A stretch of DNA of 64,000 nt from Paenibacillus sp. JDR-2 (GTDB lineage: Bacteria; Bacillota; Bacilli; Paenibacillales; Paenibacillaceae), in assembly GCF_000023585.1 (NCBI RefSeq), contig NC_012914.1, positions 3,750,001-3,814,000 on the forward strand, read 5' to 3'. Shown piece after piece: positions 51,365 to 60,558 of this stretch. A program made the translations under genes and the position numbers. Each line of letters begins with the position of its first letter. The first letter of the stretch is position 1. The notes under the pieces are model-generated. The model did not search any database and was not told where the DNA came from. It saw only the letters and a list, made by a program, of their open reading frames with translations.

Positions 51365-52951
51365 TTATGAATGTTCGTTAATTAACAGCTTGCGGAATAA
51401 GAAAGCGATCTTGAGCCTGAGAAGATCATTCATTTTCTTGAAATCTACCCCTAAGATTTCGCTCAGCTTCTCGATCCGGTAAGTAGCCGTATTGCGGTGA
51501 ATATACAGCTTCTTTGCTGTTTCGTTTAACTGGCCATCCTGTTCCAAATAGGTCTCAAGCGTACGAAGCATTTCGTTGGCGTAATCCGGATCCTTGTTCA
51601 CGAGTCCGCCCAGCCAGCGGTTGCAGAATGCCTCCATCCGGTCCTTCGATACATGCTCGAACACGATCGCCAAGTCCATTGTATCAAAGGAAGTAATCGA
51701 TTGCCCGACACGCCATTCGGAAGCAAGCCTTTGAGTCTGCCTGCATTCGTCAAACGCTTCGTATAGCTGGTCCGCCCGTTTCTTCCGGCTGCTGACCGCC
51801 GCCCGGGGACTTTCTCCGCTCTCCCGCTGAATAGATGCAAAGCATACGTTTAATGCGGACACAAGACTATCTTCCGCTTGCCCATCATGTTCGGAAAAAA
51901 CGGATAAAAGACCCTCTTCCATTACAATATGCATGCCTTTCAGTTCTTGAAGTTTCGTGTGGCTTAAAAAATCCGATTTCAGCTTCTCGAGCTTCTCAGC
52001 CCTTTGCGTCGCGGAAGCATGAGCAATATCGCTCAGTACGCAGACATAATGGCTTTGGAACACCTCAAGCTCCCAACGATCCGCGTATTCGACAACCTTA
52101 TCTATCGGCAATCCATTTCTCAGGTAACGTTTGATCAGCACGCCAAAATCCTTTTGCACGGATAACTCGAAATAATCCTCGTAATTAAAATTCATTTGAT
52201 AGGATAATAGCTCCGCCGCCTGCAGGTAGAGACTTTCTTCAATAGTAGACAGAAATAGCTGCGGGTTAAAAAACAAAACAAATCCCGTGCAGCGGGACTG
52301 CTTCATAAGAGGAATCCGGAATGCCTGCCACTGCTTGCTCTTCATCCACTTCTGCTGCTGCGGCCATGGCCAGCTGCCCGTTAATTCCGTATCAGCCACC
52401 TGCGAGCTGTTATATACGATCTGGCCCCTTGACCCGACAATCGCCATCGGGAATCCGATAATATCCGCAACCGAATCAAACAATTCGTTAATATGATCCG
52501 TCTTGAGAGCCATCCTCATAAGCCGGACCTGCTTGTCGAAAATATCCTGCAGCACGCCGGTATTGCGCCTGAGTTCTTCCTTGAACAAGCCGCTCATTTG
52601 ATCGGAGAACGTGAACTGATAAGGAAGCTCTATAAGAGGAAACCCCAGCTCATTGGCAAAAGCAATTAACTGCTCGGGGATCGCGTCCCAGAATCGGCCT
52701 AGCTTGATCCCAAGGCCCGACGAGCCGCGCTGGTTCAGCTTTACTAACAGCTCCGTTGCATCCTGCGGATGGTCCTTAATCAGGTAGGCGGTCGTAAACA
52801 ACATTTCCCCTTCCTTGATCCAATCGGTAATATCCGGAGCATCCATCACATTGACGGATTTTACGATCCGATTGCGCCCTGCTTTTCCGGCAACCAGCTT
52901 CCCTTCCGATAAAGGAAACACATTCAGCGCCTGTTCCACTGTCAAATGCAT
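51365..52951 (-). CDS. pucR: PucR-family transcriptional regulator of purine catabolism
   Basis: The 528-residue regulator has the N-terminal PucR domain (LTVEQALNVFPLSEGKLVAG, NVMDAPDITDWIKEGEMLFTTAY), a central GGDEF-like/CdaR region and a C-terminal helix-turn-helix (TLETYLEQDGQLNETAKKLYIHRNTATYRIEKLSEILG). B. subtilis PucR activates puc genes when allantoin-type intermediates are present and nitrogen is limiting. The start is ATG 52951 with GGAGG upstream. It is first in the minus-strand run and 44 nt ahead of the amidohydrolase. Confidence 0.92.
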   Translation of the reverse strand: MHLTVEQALNVFPLSEGKLVAGKAGRNRIVKSVNVMDAPDITDWIKEGEMLFTTAYLIKDHPQDATELLVKLNQRGSSGLGIKLGRFWDAIPEQLIAFANELGFPLIELPYQFTFSDQMSGLFKEELRRNTGVLQDIFDKQVRLMRMALKTDHINELFDSVADIIGFPMAIVGSRGQIVYNSSQVADTELTGSWPWPQQQKWMKSKQWQAFRIPLMKQSRCTGFVLFFNPQLFLSTIEESLYLQAAELLSYQMNFNYEDYFELSVQKDFGVLIKRYLRNGLPIDKVVEYADRWELEVFQSHYVCVLSDIAHASATQRAEKLEKLKSDFLSHTKLQELKGMHIVMEEGLLSVFSEHDGQAEDSLVSALNVCFASIQRESGESPRAAVSSRKKRADQLYEAFDECRQTQRLASEWRVGQSITSFDTMDLAIVFEHVSKDRMEAFCNRWLGGLVNKDPDYANEMLRTLETYLEQDGQLNETAKKLYIHRNTATYRIEKLSEILGVDFKKMNDLLRLKIAFLFRKLLINEHS

Positions 52952-53048
52952 AGCGCGCACCTCCGATCACCTTGTAAACACATTCGTAATGTTACTTTAT
53001 ATAACATAATAAATCAGAGATTTCCTTTTATCAATAGTTATGTGAATA

Positions 53049-53064
53049 TAATTAACCATATAAA
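53049..53064 (-). promoter_or_regulatory. PucR-box-like site upstream of pucR
   Basis: On the minus strand the site reads TTTATATGGTTAATTA and matches the B. subtilis PucR box (WWWCNTTGGTTAA) at 11 of 13 positions. A closely related ATATGGTTGATTA lies at 49985-49997 upstream of pucA on the plus strand. Confidence 0.4.
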
Positions 53065-53152
53065 CTCTTAATCTCGTCATTAAATCTCTTAACAATCTTA
53101 TATGCTGGTTACCCGCCTAAATATCTAACATATATATAACGCATTGAAACAC

Positions 53153-53197
53153 AAAAAAATGCCGATAAAAGCGCATTTGCTTTATCGGCATTTTTTC
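53153..53197. terminator. Bidirectional terminator
   Basis: AATGCCGATAAA and TTTATCGGCATT form a 12-bp perfect stem with A- and T-tracts on both sides. It ends the minus-strand gene at 53211. Confidence 0.9.
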
Positions 53198-53210
53198 TTA
53201 TCTTCAATTA

Positions 53211-55169
53211 TTATTTCCCTTGAGGCAATGGCAGGAACAGAAGGTTAATCGGCAGGTTGCTGCCGGACGCCGGCGTAAATACGATCGACACCGATTCTTC
53301 GGTATCTCCCGTCCGGTAAAGGACGCCTGCTTCGTTCGCATTGCTCAGGATGGTAGTATTCGTAGCATAGACCAGCTTATTGTTGATCAAGAACGCGCCG
53401 CCGTAATGACCGCCGCGCGGATTCAAGGCAATAAGCGTATGAGGCTGCACATGCCACAGATTCAGGACGTACAAAGCACCGTTGTTGCCGTCATTGGACA
53501 TCGCGTCCCCCGTCAGTACATCAAAGCCGGACAAGCGGGTATCTACCACTTTGTCGGCTAGAATCATACGGGAAGGAACATCGCCAATAGTCTGCAGAAC
53601 GTTAATGCTGCGGTTCGCTTGTTCGAAGGTACCGCGTACGTGTTTGCCGTCGCGAGGCAGAATCGGTAGCTGCGGAAGCGCCTGCAGCACGTCTTTGCTA
53701 GCATCCACCACGATAACGCTGAATTTGATTGGTGCGGAAGTCGTTACATCCGCATACAACGTAATGACGCGGCCATTCACAACTTCTTTGCTGCTTAACG
53801 GGCTAAGTACAACACGGCTCTGTCCCGCAGGAATGGTTGTTACCGTTCCAACCGGGTTTACGGTTCTCGACAGCAGGTAATTCGCCGTAGCGGCTTTGCC
53901 TGCTTGCGTTACGTAAGGTGCCGGACCGCCAAGGCCGATACGCTCATCGGTTACGGTAGCCGCCGTGGAGTTTTCGTTGGTTGCTACAATATAAACCTTA
54001 ACCGGATTAGGACGGTTATTCTGGTTGTGGATCAAGAAACGGACATTTCCGTTTGCCGTATCCTGGTAGTAAATCCCCTCGTCGTTAATCATCTCAGGGC
54101 TGTTGCTGCGGATAAACGTTTGCTGACCGTTCGAAACAACGGTGTATGGCTGTGTAGGAAGCTTAAGTACGCTTGCACCGTCAATCGTGAATTTCTCGCC
54201 TTGATCCGTGTAAAGCTGATCGAACTCCTGCTTCGTATACAGCGTATCGTTCGTAATCGTAACCGTCTGCGAGAATTCGCTGGTAAGGCCATGCGCATCC
54301 GTTACTTTCAACGTTACCGTCTGTTCGCCTGGTTCGAAGAAAGCCTTAGCGTTATTGACCCATTCGCGTTTAGTAATCTTGTTCTCGTCATCGGAGCTGA
54401 TATCATTGTATTGAATAAGTTCGCCCATTTTGTAATAGGACTTGTCCGTAGCAAAACGTGCTTCCGGCGGAAGATTCGGCGGGAGTACGTTAATGGTCAC
54501 CGAATAAGGATCGCTCCAAACACCGTTTGCATCTTGGACCCACTTGGTTACCGTATACGTCCCTGCTGCTTCGAATACGGTTTGCTTGCCATCCCAACGT
54601 TCGTTAACGATGGCTGCGCCGCTTGGCGAATACGACATATCGCCGTAAGTTACTTCGGTTTGGCCGGCGTATACAACGCCAGTGGCAATGTTAAACTTGG
54701 CTACCGGTTTAGTTGTCCAAGTCAAGACAATCTTCTTCTGTGCCGGAATCGTAGACAAAGTCATCCCGAACGGCTGAAGCACCGAACGGAGCGGGATCAT
54801 CAGACTTCCGTTTTGTACAAAAGGCGCACCCGTAAACGTTGCGCGAGTACCATTTACCGTATAGGAAGACTTATTCACCGCGTAACGGAGTTCGTTTGCT
54901 GTGCTGCGAAGTACATACTCTTTCTTGTTCGCATCATAGAGCACGGATCCCCCGAGTCTGCCTGCAATAGCAGTAGCGGAAATATAAGTCGTGCCTTTCA
55001 ATTCGGTGAGCGGCTGTGCAGCCATGTAAAGCTTGCCGTTATGGTACATTTGTTTTGTTTTTTGAAGAAGAATTAATTGATTCTGACCGGTGGAAGCGCC
55101 TTGCGCCGCTACAGGTATAGCAAACAGCATCAATGCGGCAAGGACAACTAAGCTGACTTTCTTAAACAT
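53211..55169 (-). CDS. Secreted protein with copper amine oxidase N-terminal-like domain
   Basis: The 652-residue exported protein has a signal peptide (FKKVSLVVLAALMLFAIPVAAQGAS), a copper amine oxidase N-domain-like repeat (MAAQPLTELKGTTYISATAIAGRLGG, GSLMIPLRSVLQPFGMTLS) that in Paenibacillus occurs in many non-oxidase surface proteins, a PKD-like module (PEARFATDKSYYKMGE, GEQTVTLKVTDAHGLTSEFSQ), and a long beta-rich C-terminus with no known catalytic motif. It likely acts at the cell surface. The start is ATG 55169 with AAAGGAG upstream. Confidence 0.85.
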   Translation of the reverse strand: MFKKVSLVVLAALMLFAIPVAAQGASTGQNQLILLQKTKQMYHNGKLYMAAQPLTELKGTTYISATAIAGRLGGSVLYDANKKEYVLRSTANELRYAVNKSSYTVNGTRATFTGAPFVQNGSLMIPLRSVLQPFGMTLSTIPAQKKIVLTWTTKPVAKFNIATGVVYAGQTEVTYGDMSYSPSGAAIVNERWDGKQTVFEAAGTYTVTKWVQDANGVWSDPYSVTINVLPPNLPPEARFATDKSYYKMGELIQYNDISSDDENKITKREWVNNAKAFFEPGEQTVTLKVTDAHGLTSEFSQTVTITNDTLYTKQEFDQLYTDQGEKFTIDGASVLKLPTQPYTVVSNGQQTFIRSNSPEMINDEGIYYQDTANGNVRFLIHNQNNRPNPVKVYIVATNENSTAATVTDERIGLGGPAPYVTQAGKAATANYLLSRTVNPVGTVTTIPAGQSRVVLSPLSSKEVVNGRVITLYADVTTSAPIKFSVIVVDASKDVLQALPQLPILPRDGKHVRGTFEQANRSINVLQTIGDVPSRMILADKVVDTRLSGFDVLTGDAMSNDGNNGALYVLNLWHVQPHTLIALNPRGGHYGGAFLINNKLVYATNTTILSNANEAGVLYRTGDTEESVSIVFTPASGSNLPINLLFLPLPQGK

Positions 55170-55250
55170 TGGATTCTCCTTTTCTCTTTGGGATGGTTTG
55201 AACAGACATAGATTAAACGCATCCCAGAGCAAAAGGTTGCACCGGACAGC

Positions 55251-56234
55251 CTACTTTTTTAAGGCTCCTGCAATATGTTCAAATATAAGATTACGAGATT
55301 TGACCGCTTCGTTCCGTCCTGCCAGTGCTTTTCGTAGCACAATGACCAATCGTTCTTCAGGCGCAACAAGCAAATATTGGCCGCCATGACCAAAGGCGAA
55401 ATAGCAGTCAAACGCTCCATTATGCTCTGACGGAGACTGCCACCAATGGTACCCGTAAGCCCCGTAGATTGGCGGATCATAGTGAAGAAGTCCTCTATGA
55501 TGCCTCTTTGTCGACTCTTGAACCCAGGAAGACGGGAGCAGCCTCCGGCCGAACCAATCTCCTTCCCTCAAATGCAAAAGCCCCAGCTTCGCCAAGTCCC
55601 TGCCGTATAATTGAAGACCGGTACCTCCTTCATTAATCCCTTTATGAGAGGTCCATTTCGCTTGGCGGAAGCCCATTGGCCGAAAGAGCCGGCTTGTGGC
55701 ATAATCCAGCGCGCTTTGGCCCGTAGCTGCCGTCAGAATGGCGGATAAGAGATGGGAGCCTCCGGAATTATAGAGATAAGCATTACCGGGTTCACTTATC
55801 ATAGATCTTTCCAGTACGAACCGGATAGGATCAGCAGCCCTTTTCATCTCTTTATAGGGCTTATCGAAATCCGGCCAATCCCAACCGGAGGTCATCGTCA
55901 GCAGATGCTTGATATGTATGGAGGAGTCCGGTACCCCTTCAAAATAATCCGCAATAGGCTGGTCTACGCTTTGGATATGACCGTCATGGATGGCAACTCC
56001 GATAAGCGCGGACAGCACGCTTTTGGTACATGATAAGAGCGGTCCCACCGAATCCTCGCCCTTGGCATGCCACTCCCAGGCTATTGCATCATCGCGCATA
56101 ATAATGACGGAATTCATCTTCCATAACTCCAGCCATTCCTTCATCTGTTCCAGCTTCGATTCATCCAGATCCGCAACGGATGGCTCAACGATACGTAAAT
56201 AAGGATCATCGGTTAAAGTTGTCATGCCATTCAT
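55251..56234 (-). CDS. Serine hydrolase of the beta-lactamase class C/PBP4* family
   Basis: The 327-residue hydrolase has the nucleophile motif SCTKSVLSALIG (SxxK, about residue 69), the YLYNSGGSH motif (YxN, about 153) and a late HGGQYLLV. The family includes esterases, D-aminopeptidases and beta-lactamase-like enzymes. There is no signal peptide, so it is probably cytoplasmic. It starts 14 nt after the MFS gene stop and may be cotranscribed with it. ATG 56234 and ATG 56225 are both possible starts; spacing favours neither clearly. Confidence 0.85.
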   Translation of the reverse strand: MNGMTTLTDDPYLRIVEPSVADLDESKLEQMKEWLELWKMNSVIIMRDDAIAWEWHAKGEDSVGPLLSCTKSVLSALIGVAIHDGHIQSVDQPIADYFEGVPDSSIHIKHLLTMTSGWDWPDFDKPYKEMKRAADPIRFVLERSMISEPGNAYLYNSGGSHLLSAILTAATGQSALDYATSRLFRPMGFRQAKWTSHKGINEGGTGLQLYGRDLAKLGLLHLREGDWFGRRLLPSSWVQESTKRHHRGLLHYDPPIYGAYGYHWWQSPSEHNGAFDCYFAFGHGGQYLLVAPEERLVIVLRKALAGRNEAVKSRNLIFEHIAGALKK

Positions 56235-56248
56235 CAGCCTTTCTGGTT

Positions 56249-57664
56249 CTATGAGGATGCATCCGCCGTATCCGATGCGGTATGGCTGCCTTCTGTACCT
56301 GCTTTTGGCAGCATAAACATAGACAGCAGCACCATGACCGACATGATGCCTAGGATCATAAAGATCCGGTGAAGGCTGTGCTCCAGCTTAAGCGCGTCAA
56401 TCGCTTCCGTATTCCCGGTGTTTAAGAGCAGCCCAAACATGGCTATCCCCACCGTCTGTCCAAGCGTGCGGATAAAGTTGTTGCTGCCAACCGCCGCTCC
56501 GCGCAGCTCCCAGCTGACAGCCGAGGTTACCGCGACGGTAAAGCTTGTTAACGATAAGCCAAATGACAAGCCGGATAAGCATGTATAGATCATAAACAGC
56601 ACGATCGAGGTGTGGGCGTTCATAAGCATGAAGCCGGCGCTTCCGGCAATGAGGAAGAGCGAGCCCGTTATCGCGATGCGGCGCATACCGTACCTGGCAA
56701 TAAAATTACCGGCTAGAATGGCCCCAAGCGGCCATCCGATGGACAGCGGAATCATGGCCATACCGGAATAAGTCGCACTTTCGCCTAGTACGCCTTGAAT
56801 CCAAAGCGGAAGGTAAAAGATCGCAACGACGTTAATGATGCAAATCAAAAAGCTGATTGCGTTTACGGCGCTTATCGTCCGAATTTTAAAAATCTTGAGA
56901 GGAATAATCGGCTCGCGCGATCGCTTTTCAATGTAGTAGAACAATGTCAGGAGAATTATAGCGGCTGCCGAAAGCAAGATAATTTCAGTCCTGGATTGAG
57001 CAGCATCAGGCTCGCGAAGAATCGTTAGCGCATACAGGAAAGCAAACATCCCTGCCGCAAAAGCTGCAATGCCGGGATAATCGATATGCCGCTTCTGTTT
57101 CACGGACACTTCCTTCATCGACACCATCAGAAGAACTAACGCTACGATGCCAAACGGAAGATTCATATAAAAAATAGCTCGCCAGGACACATAATCGACA
57201 AGCAACCCCCCCGCAAGCGGTCCGGTAATACCCGCGATGCCCCAAATACTCGACATCCAGCCCTGGACTTTAGCCCGTTGCTCGAATGGGTATAAGTCGC
57301 CGATAATGGTATATGGAATCGTGGTCAACGCTCCCGCTCCAAGGCCCTGAACCGCCCGGAACGCAATCAACTGCGGCATGGTGGAAGCGAGTCCGGACAA
57401 CATGGAGCCCAGCAGGAAAATGCCCGCTCCCGCAATAAACATTTTTTTGCGCCCGAACAGATCGGACAGTTTGCCGTAAATCGGGGTTGTGATCACCGTT
57501 GCGAGCAGATAAATCGAGATAATCCAGCTGTATTGCTGGATCCCGTGCAATTCACCGGTTATGCTCGGCATTGCCGTACTTACGATGGTTCCTTCTATTG
57601 CTGCAAGGAAGGTCGCGACATACAAAGCAACGGTTACTGTACGTCTATTGGTTGTTGTACTCAT
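56249..57664 (-). CDS. MFS multidrug exporter, DHA2 (14-helix) family
   Basis: The 471-residue EmrB/QacA-type antiporter begins VTVALYVATFLAAIEGTIVSTAMPSI (motif D1), has YGKLSDLFGRKKMFIAG (motif A) and a motif-C-like IAGITGPLAGGLLVDYVSWR. Many hydrophobic helices fill the length, and it ends in an acidic soluble tail. It exports drugs by proton exchange; the substrate is unknown. AAGGAG precedes ATG 57664. It is divergent from dedA across about 195 bp. Confidence 0.92.
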   Translation of the reverse strand: MSTTTNRRTVTVALYVATFLAAIEGTIVSTAMPSITGELHGIQQYSWIISIYLLATVITTPIYGKLSDLFGRKKMFIAGAGIFLLGSMLSGLASTMPQLIAFRAVQGLGAGALTTIPYTIIGDLYPFEQRAKVQGWMSSIWGIAGITGPLAGGLLVDYVSWRAIFYMNLPFGIVALVLLMVSMKEVSVKQKRHIDYPGIAAFAAGMFAFLYALTILREPDAAQSRTEIILLSAAAIILLTLFYYIEKRSREPIIPLKIFKIRTISAVNAISFLICIINVVAIFYLPLWIQGVLGESATYSGMAMIPLSIGWPLGAILAGNFIARYGMRRIAITGSLFLIAGSAGFMLMNAHTSIVLFMIYTCLSGLSFGLSLTSFTVAVTSAVSWELRGAAVGSNNFIRTLGQTVGIAMFGLLLNTGNTEAIDALKLEHSLHRIFMILGIMSVMVLLSMFMLPKAGTEGSHTASDTADASS

Positions 57665-57859
57665 TATTTCTCCTTTCCGTACGTCTTATGACTTGGTAAA
57701 AATGCGAAACACTCTATTATGATACTTGTTCGTGGAAAAGATCAATGCTTTTTGAGGTTTTTGGCAAAGTTCACAACCATTTCGACCTATCGGAAAGCCA
57801 TATTTTATGTTAGCTTTATTAAAGCGCCTTTTTAATCAAATACGTTGATAATGTAAGGG

Positions 57860-58498
57860 ATGAATAAACAGATGGGTTATGATTTTTTAGTATCCATTAT
57901 AGATCAGTTCGGCTACGTGTCGCTTTTTTTGGTTCTGTGCCTTGGCTTAATCGGGCTTCCTGTTCCTAACGAAGTTGTCGTTATGACAGGCGGTGCGTTT
58001 GTTGCATCGGGTCTGTTAAGTCCTGTGCCGGCTTATCTAATGGTATTCCTTGGAATATGCTCGGCAATGACCTTTAATTACTCAATCGGCCGGTTCGCGG
58101 GCAGTAAAGTATTCGACTGGTTCATGAAAAAAAAGAACATGGATAAATTCATTCATCAGGCTCAAAACATGAGCGATAAGTACGGCGGCTTCGCACTAAG
58201 TATCGGCCTTGTTCTTCCCGTGCTGCGGCATGTGATGCCGTTTGTGGGGGGAACGAACAAGATGACTTTCAAACGTTTTATGTTGTTTGCATACCCAAGC
58301 GCCTTTGTATGGACGCTTATCTATTTTATCCTCGGTACTTTTGTTGGCGACCAGGTGCAAGCGATTGGCGATTCCATTGCCAATAACGGAATGATTGTTG
58401 TCTACGCGCTGCTTGCCGTTGCGGCAGGCGCGGCAGCCTGGCTGTACATTCGTAACCGCACCGCGAAGAAGAACGAAAAGGCTGGTCGTCCGATGTGA
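57860..58498 (+). CDS. DedA-family membrane protein
   Basis: The 212-residue integral membrane protein has the DedA/SNARE-associated domain: LCLGLIGLPVPNEVVVMTGGAFVASG, NYSIGRFAGSKVFDW, GLVLPVLRHVMPFVGGTNKM and a terminal helix (MIVVYALLAVAAGAAAWLYI) with a basic tail. DedA proteins act as lipid (undecaprenyl-phosphate and phosphatidylethanolamine) flippases and support proton motive force. The start is uncertain: AAGGG abuts ATG 57860, while ATG 57872 would have a 12-nt spacing. Confidence 0.88.
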   Translation: MNKQMGYDFLVSIIDQFGYVSLFLVLCLGLIGLPVPNEVVVMTGGAFVASGLLSPVPAYLMVFLGICSAMTFNYSIGRFAGSKVFDWFMKKKNMDKFIHQAQNMSDKYGGFALSIGLVLPVLRHVMPFVGGTNKMTFKRFMLFAYPSAFVWTLIYFILGTFVGDQVQAIGDSIANNGMIVVYALLAVAAGAAAWLYIRNRTAKKNEKAGRPM

Positions 58499-58546
58499 TG
58501 AAATCTTTATCGAAGCAATTCGATGATGAGCGACCGCGATAAATGT

Positions 58547-58594
58547 AAAAAAACCTCCGGAACCCTGATTATGGGGAAACCGGAGGTTTTTTTA
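58547..58594. terminator. Bidirectional terminator after dedA
   Basis: AAAAAAACCTCCGG and CCGGAGGTTTTTTT form a 14-bp stem between convergent genes. Confidence 0.92.
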
Positions 58595-58870
58595 TTTGAA
58601 TTTCGGATCCAATTTCTCTTCCGCCGCGTTCACCAGGTAATCAAACAGCTCGTCATCCTCCTCGAGCATGTCCTCTACTGCCAGTAATTGATCCTCATCG
58701 CCCGATTCGTGAAGGAAAAAGAGGCCATAACCCCACTCCGTTCTCTTCCGGCTATGAATGGTCATTTCATATTGATTCGGCTTGCCGGCCATTTCGAATT
58801 GAATGCGGCCAACATAACCTTCTTCCTTCGTATAAGTCATTGAAGCGTCCAAAATTTTAACGTTATCCAT
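58592..58870 (-). CDS. Small conserved-looking hypothetical protein
   Basis: The 92-residue acidic protein alternates beta strands (SMTYTKEEGYVGRIQFEM, YEMTIHSRKRTEWGYGLFFLHE) and ends in an acidic helix (LEEDDELFDYLVNAAEEKLDP). The start is ATG 58870 with AAGGAAG about 10 nt upstream. It is cytoplasmic by composition. I do not recognise the family. The terminator at 58547 marks its 3' end. Confidence 0.6.
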   Translation of the reverse strand: MDNVKILDASMTYTKEEGYVGRIQFEMAGKPNQYEMTIHSRKRTEWGYGLFFLHESGDEDQLLAVEDMLEEDDELFDYLVNAAEEKLDPKFK

Positions 58871-58970
58871 TTGTTCTATACTTCCTTCCGATCATTCAAT
58901 TTTGCGATTGAATTTGCTAAAAATAACCTGCCTTCTAATTGTATACGGTTTGCCGCATTCGTCAACAAAT

Positions 58971-59084
58971 GTTCATCGCGGATAGGCACAATCTCATGGA
59001 ACCCGTGATGAACGCCTATAGGCAACCTTGCATACTGTACATTACGGCAGCGTTCACCGAAGCCGTGTATCCCATGAGAGGGTG
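58971..59084 (+). ncRNA. Candidate structured leader of the permease at 59090
   Basis: GTTCATCGCGG (58971-58981) pairs with CCGTGATGAAC (59003-59013), 11 bp with one G-U. ATAGGC (58982-58987) can instead pair with GCCTAT (59014-59019), which is itself part of the palindrome GCCTATAGGC. CTCATGG in the loop (58993-58999) is complementary to CCATGAG (59072-59078) at the ribosome binding site. ACGGC/GCCGT (59044-59048 / 59062-59066) forms a second hairpin. No known riboswitch class was recognised. Confidence 0.45.
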
Positions 59085-59089
59085 ATTTT

Positions 59090-60502
59090 ATGGCCATTGA
59101 TTTAGTGGCGCTGCATTGGGTGTATCTCGTCTTTATCGTCGCGATTATCGGGTTTATGGTGATGCGCAGAGATACGTCGCTCATTTGCATCGTCGGCATC
59201 TTTGTGCTTGGCCTACTGGCAACCGAATCGCTGAGCGACTCGGTCAGCGGTGTGTTTAACAGTTTTATTTATGCCATTAAAGAACTAATGGGCACTATCC
59301 TCATTATATCCATAATTGTCGCAATGAGCCGGGTGTTGATCCGGACTGGCATAAATGAAGTAATGATTTCTCCGTTTGCCCGCTTCCTGCGGACACCTAC
59401 CCTGGCCTTCTGGGGAATCGGCCTGATCATGATGGTCACCTCGTGGTTCTTCTGGCCATCCCCTGCCGTAGCGTTGATTGGCGCCGTGTTGCTGCCGGTT
59501 GCGCTAAGAGTTGGCCTTCCCGCATTAGGAGCCGCGATGGCGATGAACTTGTTCGGCCACGGCATTGCGTTATCCGGCGACTACATCATTCAAGGCGCTC
59601 CAAAGCTGACGGCCGATGCGGCTGGCTTGCCGGTTAGCGAAGTAATGCAGGCAAGTATTCCGCTTGTAATCGTAATGGGGCTCGTTACGACGGTTACGGC
59701 CTTCTGGATGATGCGCCGCGATATGAAGACCGGGAAATGGAATGACGGCATCATCTCCAAGGTGGAAGGCGATAAAGAGCTAACCGGCGAAGATGATCTT
59801 GCTTTCAAAAATGTGCTGTCCCACGGCACCAAGTTAACGCTTGCCATCCTGATTCCTGTACTGTTTGCCGTCGACGTTGTGACCATGTTCGTCATGGATT
59901 TGCAGGGCGGCGACGCGACCGCGCTTGTCGGCGGTACCGCGATCTTTATCCTTCTCATCATCACGATGCTCGCTCATAAGAACAAAGGCTTGGAAAAAAC
60001 AACGAATTATTTGATTGAAGGCTTCCTGTTCGGCTTTAAAGTGTTTGGCCCCGTCATTCCGATAGCGGCCTTCTTCTACCTGGGGGATTCCGGCTTTACC
60101 GCCATTTTCGGCGATACGCTTCCTGCCGGCTCTCAAGGCATCGTCAACGATCTTGGCGTTGCCCTTGCGAATAATGTACCGGTGAATGGCGAGGTTGGCT
60201 CCGTTACGCTGACTTTAGTAGGCGCTGTTACCGGTCTTGACGGATCCGGCTTCTCGGGTATTTCGCTGGCAGGCTCCATCGCCCATCTATTCGGAGGGGC
60301 AATTGGTTCCGGGGTAGCCACCTTGACCGCTCTTGGCCAGGTCGCGGCGATTTGGGTAGGCGGCGGTACGCTTGTACCGTGGGCGCTTATCCCTGCTGCA
60401 GCAATTTGCGGCGTCAGCCCGTTCGAGCTGGCGCGACGCAACCTAAAGCCCGTTATTATCGGTCTTTGCGTTACAACCGTTGTTGCTATGTTCCTAGTCT
60501 AA
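59090..60502 (+). CDS. Ion-transporter-superfamily permease
   Basis: The 470-residue membrane protein has about a dozen hydrophobic helices in two halves with re-entrant-like segments (PSPAVALIGAVLLPVALRVGLPALG, FGHGIALSGDYIIQGAPKLTADA), the pattern of the GntP/DcuC/CitMHS ion transporter superfamily. A hydrophilic loop of about 50 residues lies near 215-250. The glycine-rich end (GLDGSGFSGISLAGSIAHLFGGAIGSGVATL) suits an anion site. GAGAGGG precedes ATG 59090. It is monocistronic with a terminator after it. Substrate unknown; a carboxylate or inorganic anion is likely. Confidence 0.78.
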   Translation: MAIDLVALHWVYLVFIVAIIGFMVMRRDTSLICIVGIFVLGLLATESLSDSVSGVFNSFIYAIKELMGTILIISIIVAMSRVLIRTGINEVMISPFARFLRTPTLAFWGIGLIMMVTSWFFWPSPAVALIGAVLLPVALRVGLPALGAAMAMNLFGHGIALSGDYIIQGAPKLTADAAGLPVSEVMQASIPLVIVMGLVTTVTAFWMMRRDMKTGKWNDGIISKVEGDKELTGEDDLAFKNVLSHGTKLTLAILIPVLFAVDVVTMFVMDLQGGDATALVGGTAIFILLIITMLAHKNKGLEKTTNYLIEGFLFGFKVFGPVIPIAAFFYLGDSGFTAIFGDTLPAGSQGIVNDLGVALANNVPVNGEVGSVTLTLVGAVTGLDGSGFSGISLAGSIAHLFGGAIGSGVATLTALGQVAAIWVGGGTLVPWALIPAAAICGVSPFELARRNLKPVIIGLCVTTVVAMFLV

Positions 60503-60507
60503 TTAAG

Positions 60508-60553
60508 AAAAAGGATGATCCATTTGGCACATAGCCATCGGGATCATCCTTTT
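60508..60553. terminator. Bidirectional terminator
   Basis: AAAAAGGATGATCC and GGATCATCCTTTT form a 13-bp stem between convergent genes. Confidence 0.9.
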
Positions 60554-60558
60554 GCTGT

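Noticed and set aside
53904..55076. 390-codon plus-strand open frame opposite the secreted protein gene
   Set aside because: It has no ribosome site or domain pattern. The opposite strand encodes a protein with signal peptide and clear domains, so this is a shadow frame.
58876..59199. 107-codon minus-strand open frame across the permease leader
   Set aside because: It overlaps the structured leader and the permease start and has no ribosome site or protein-like motif.
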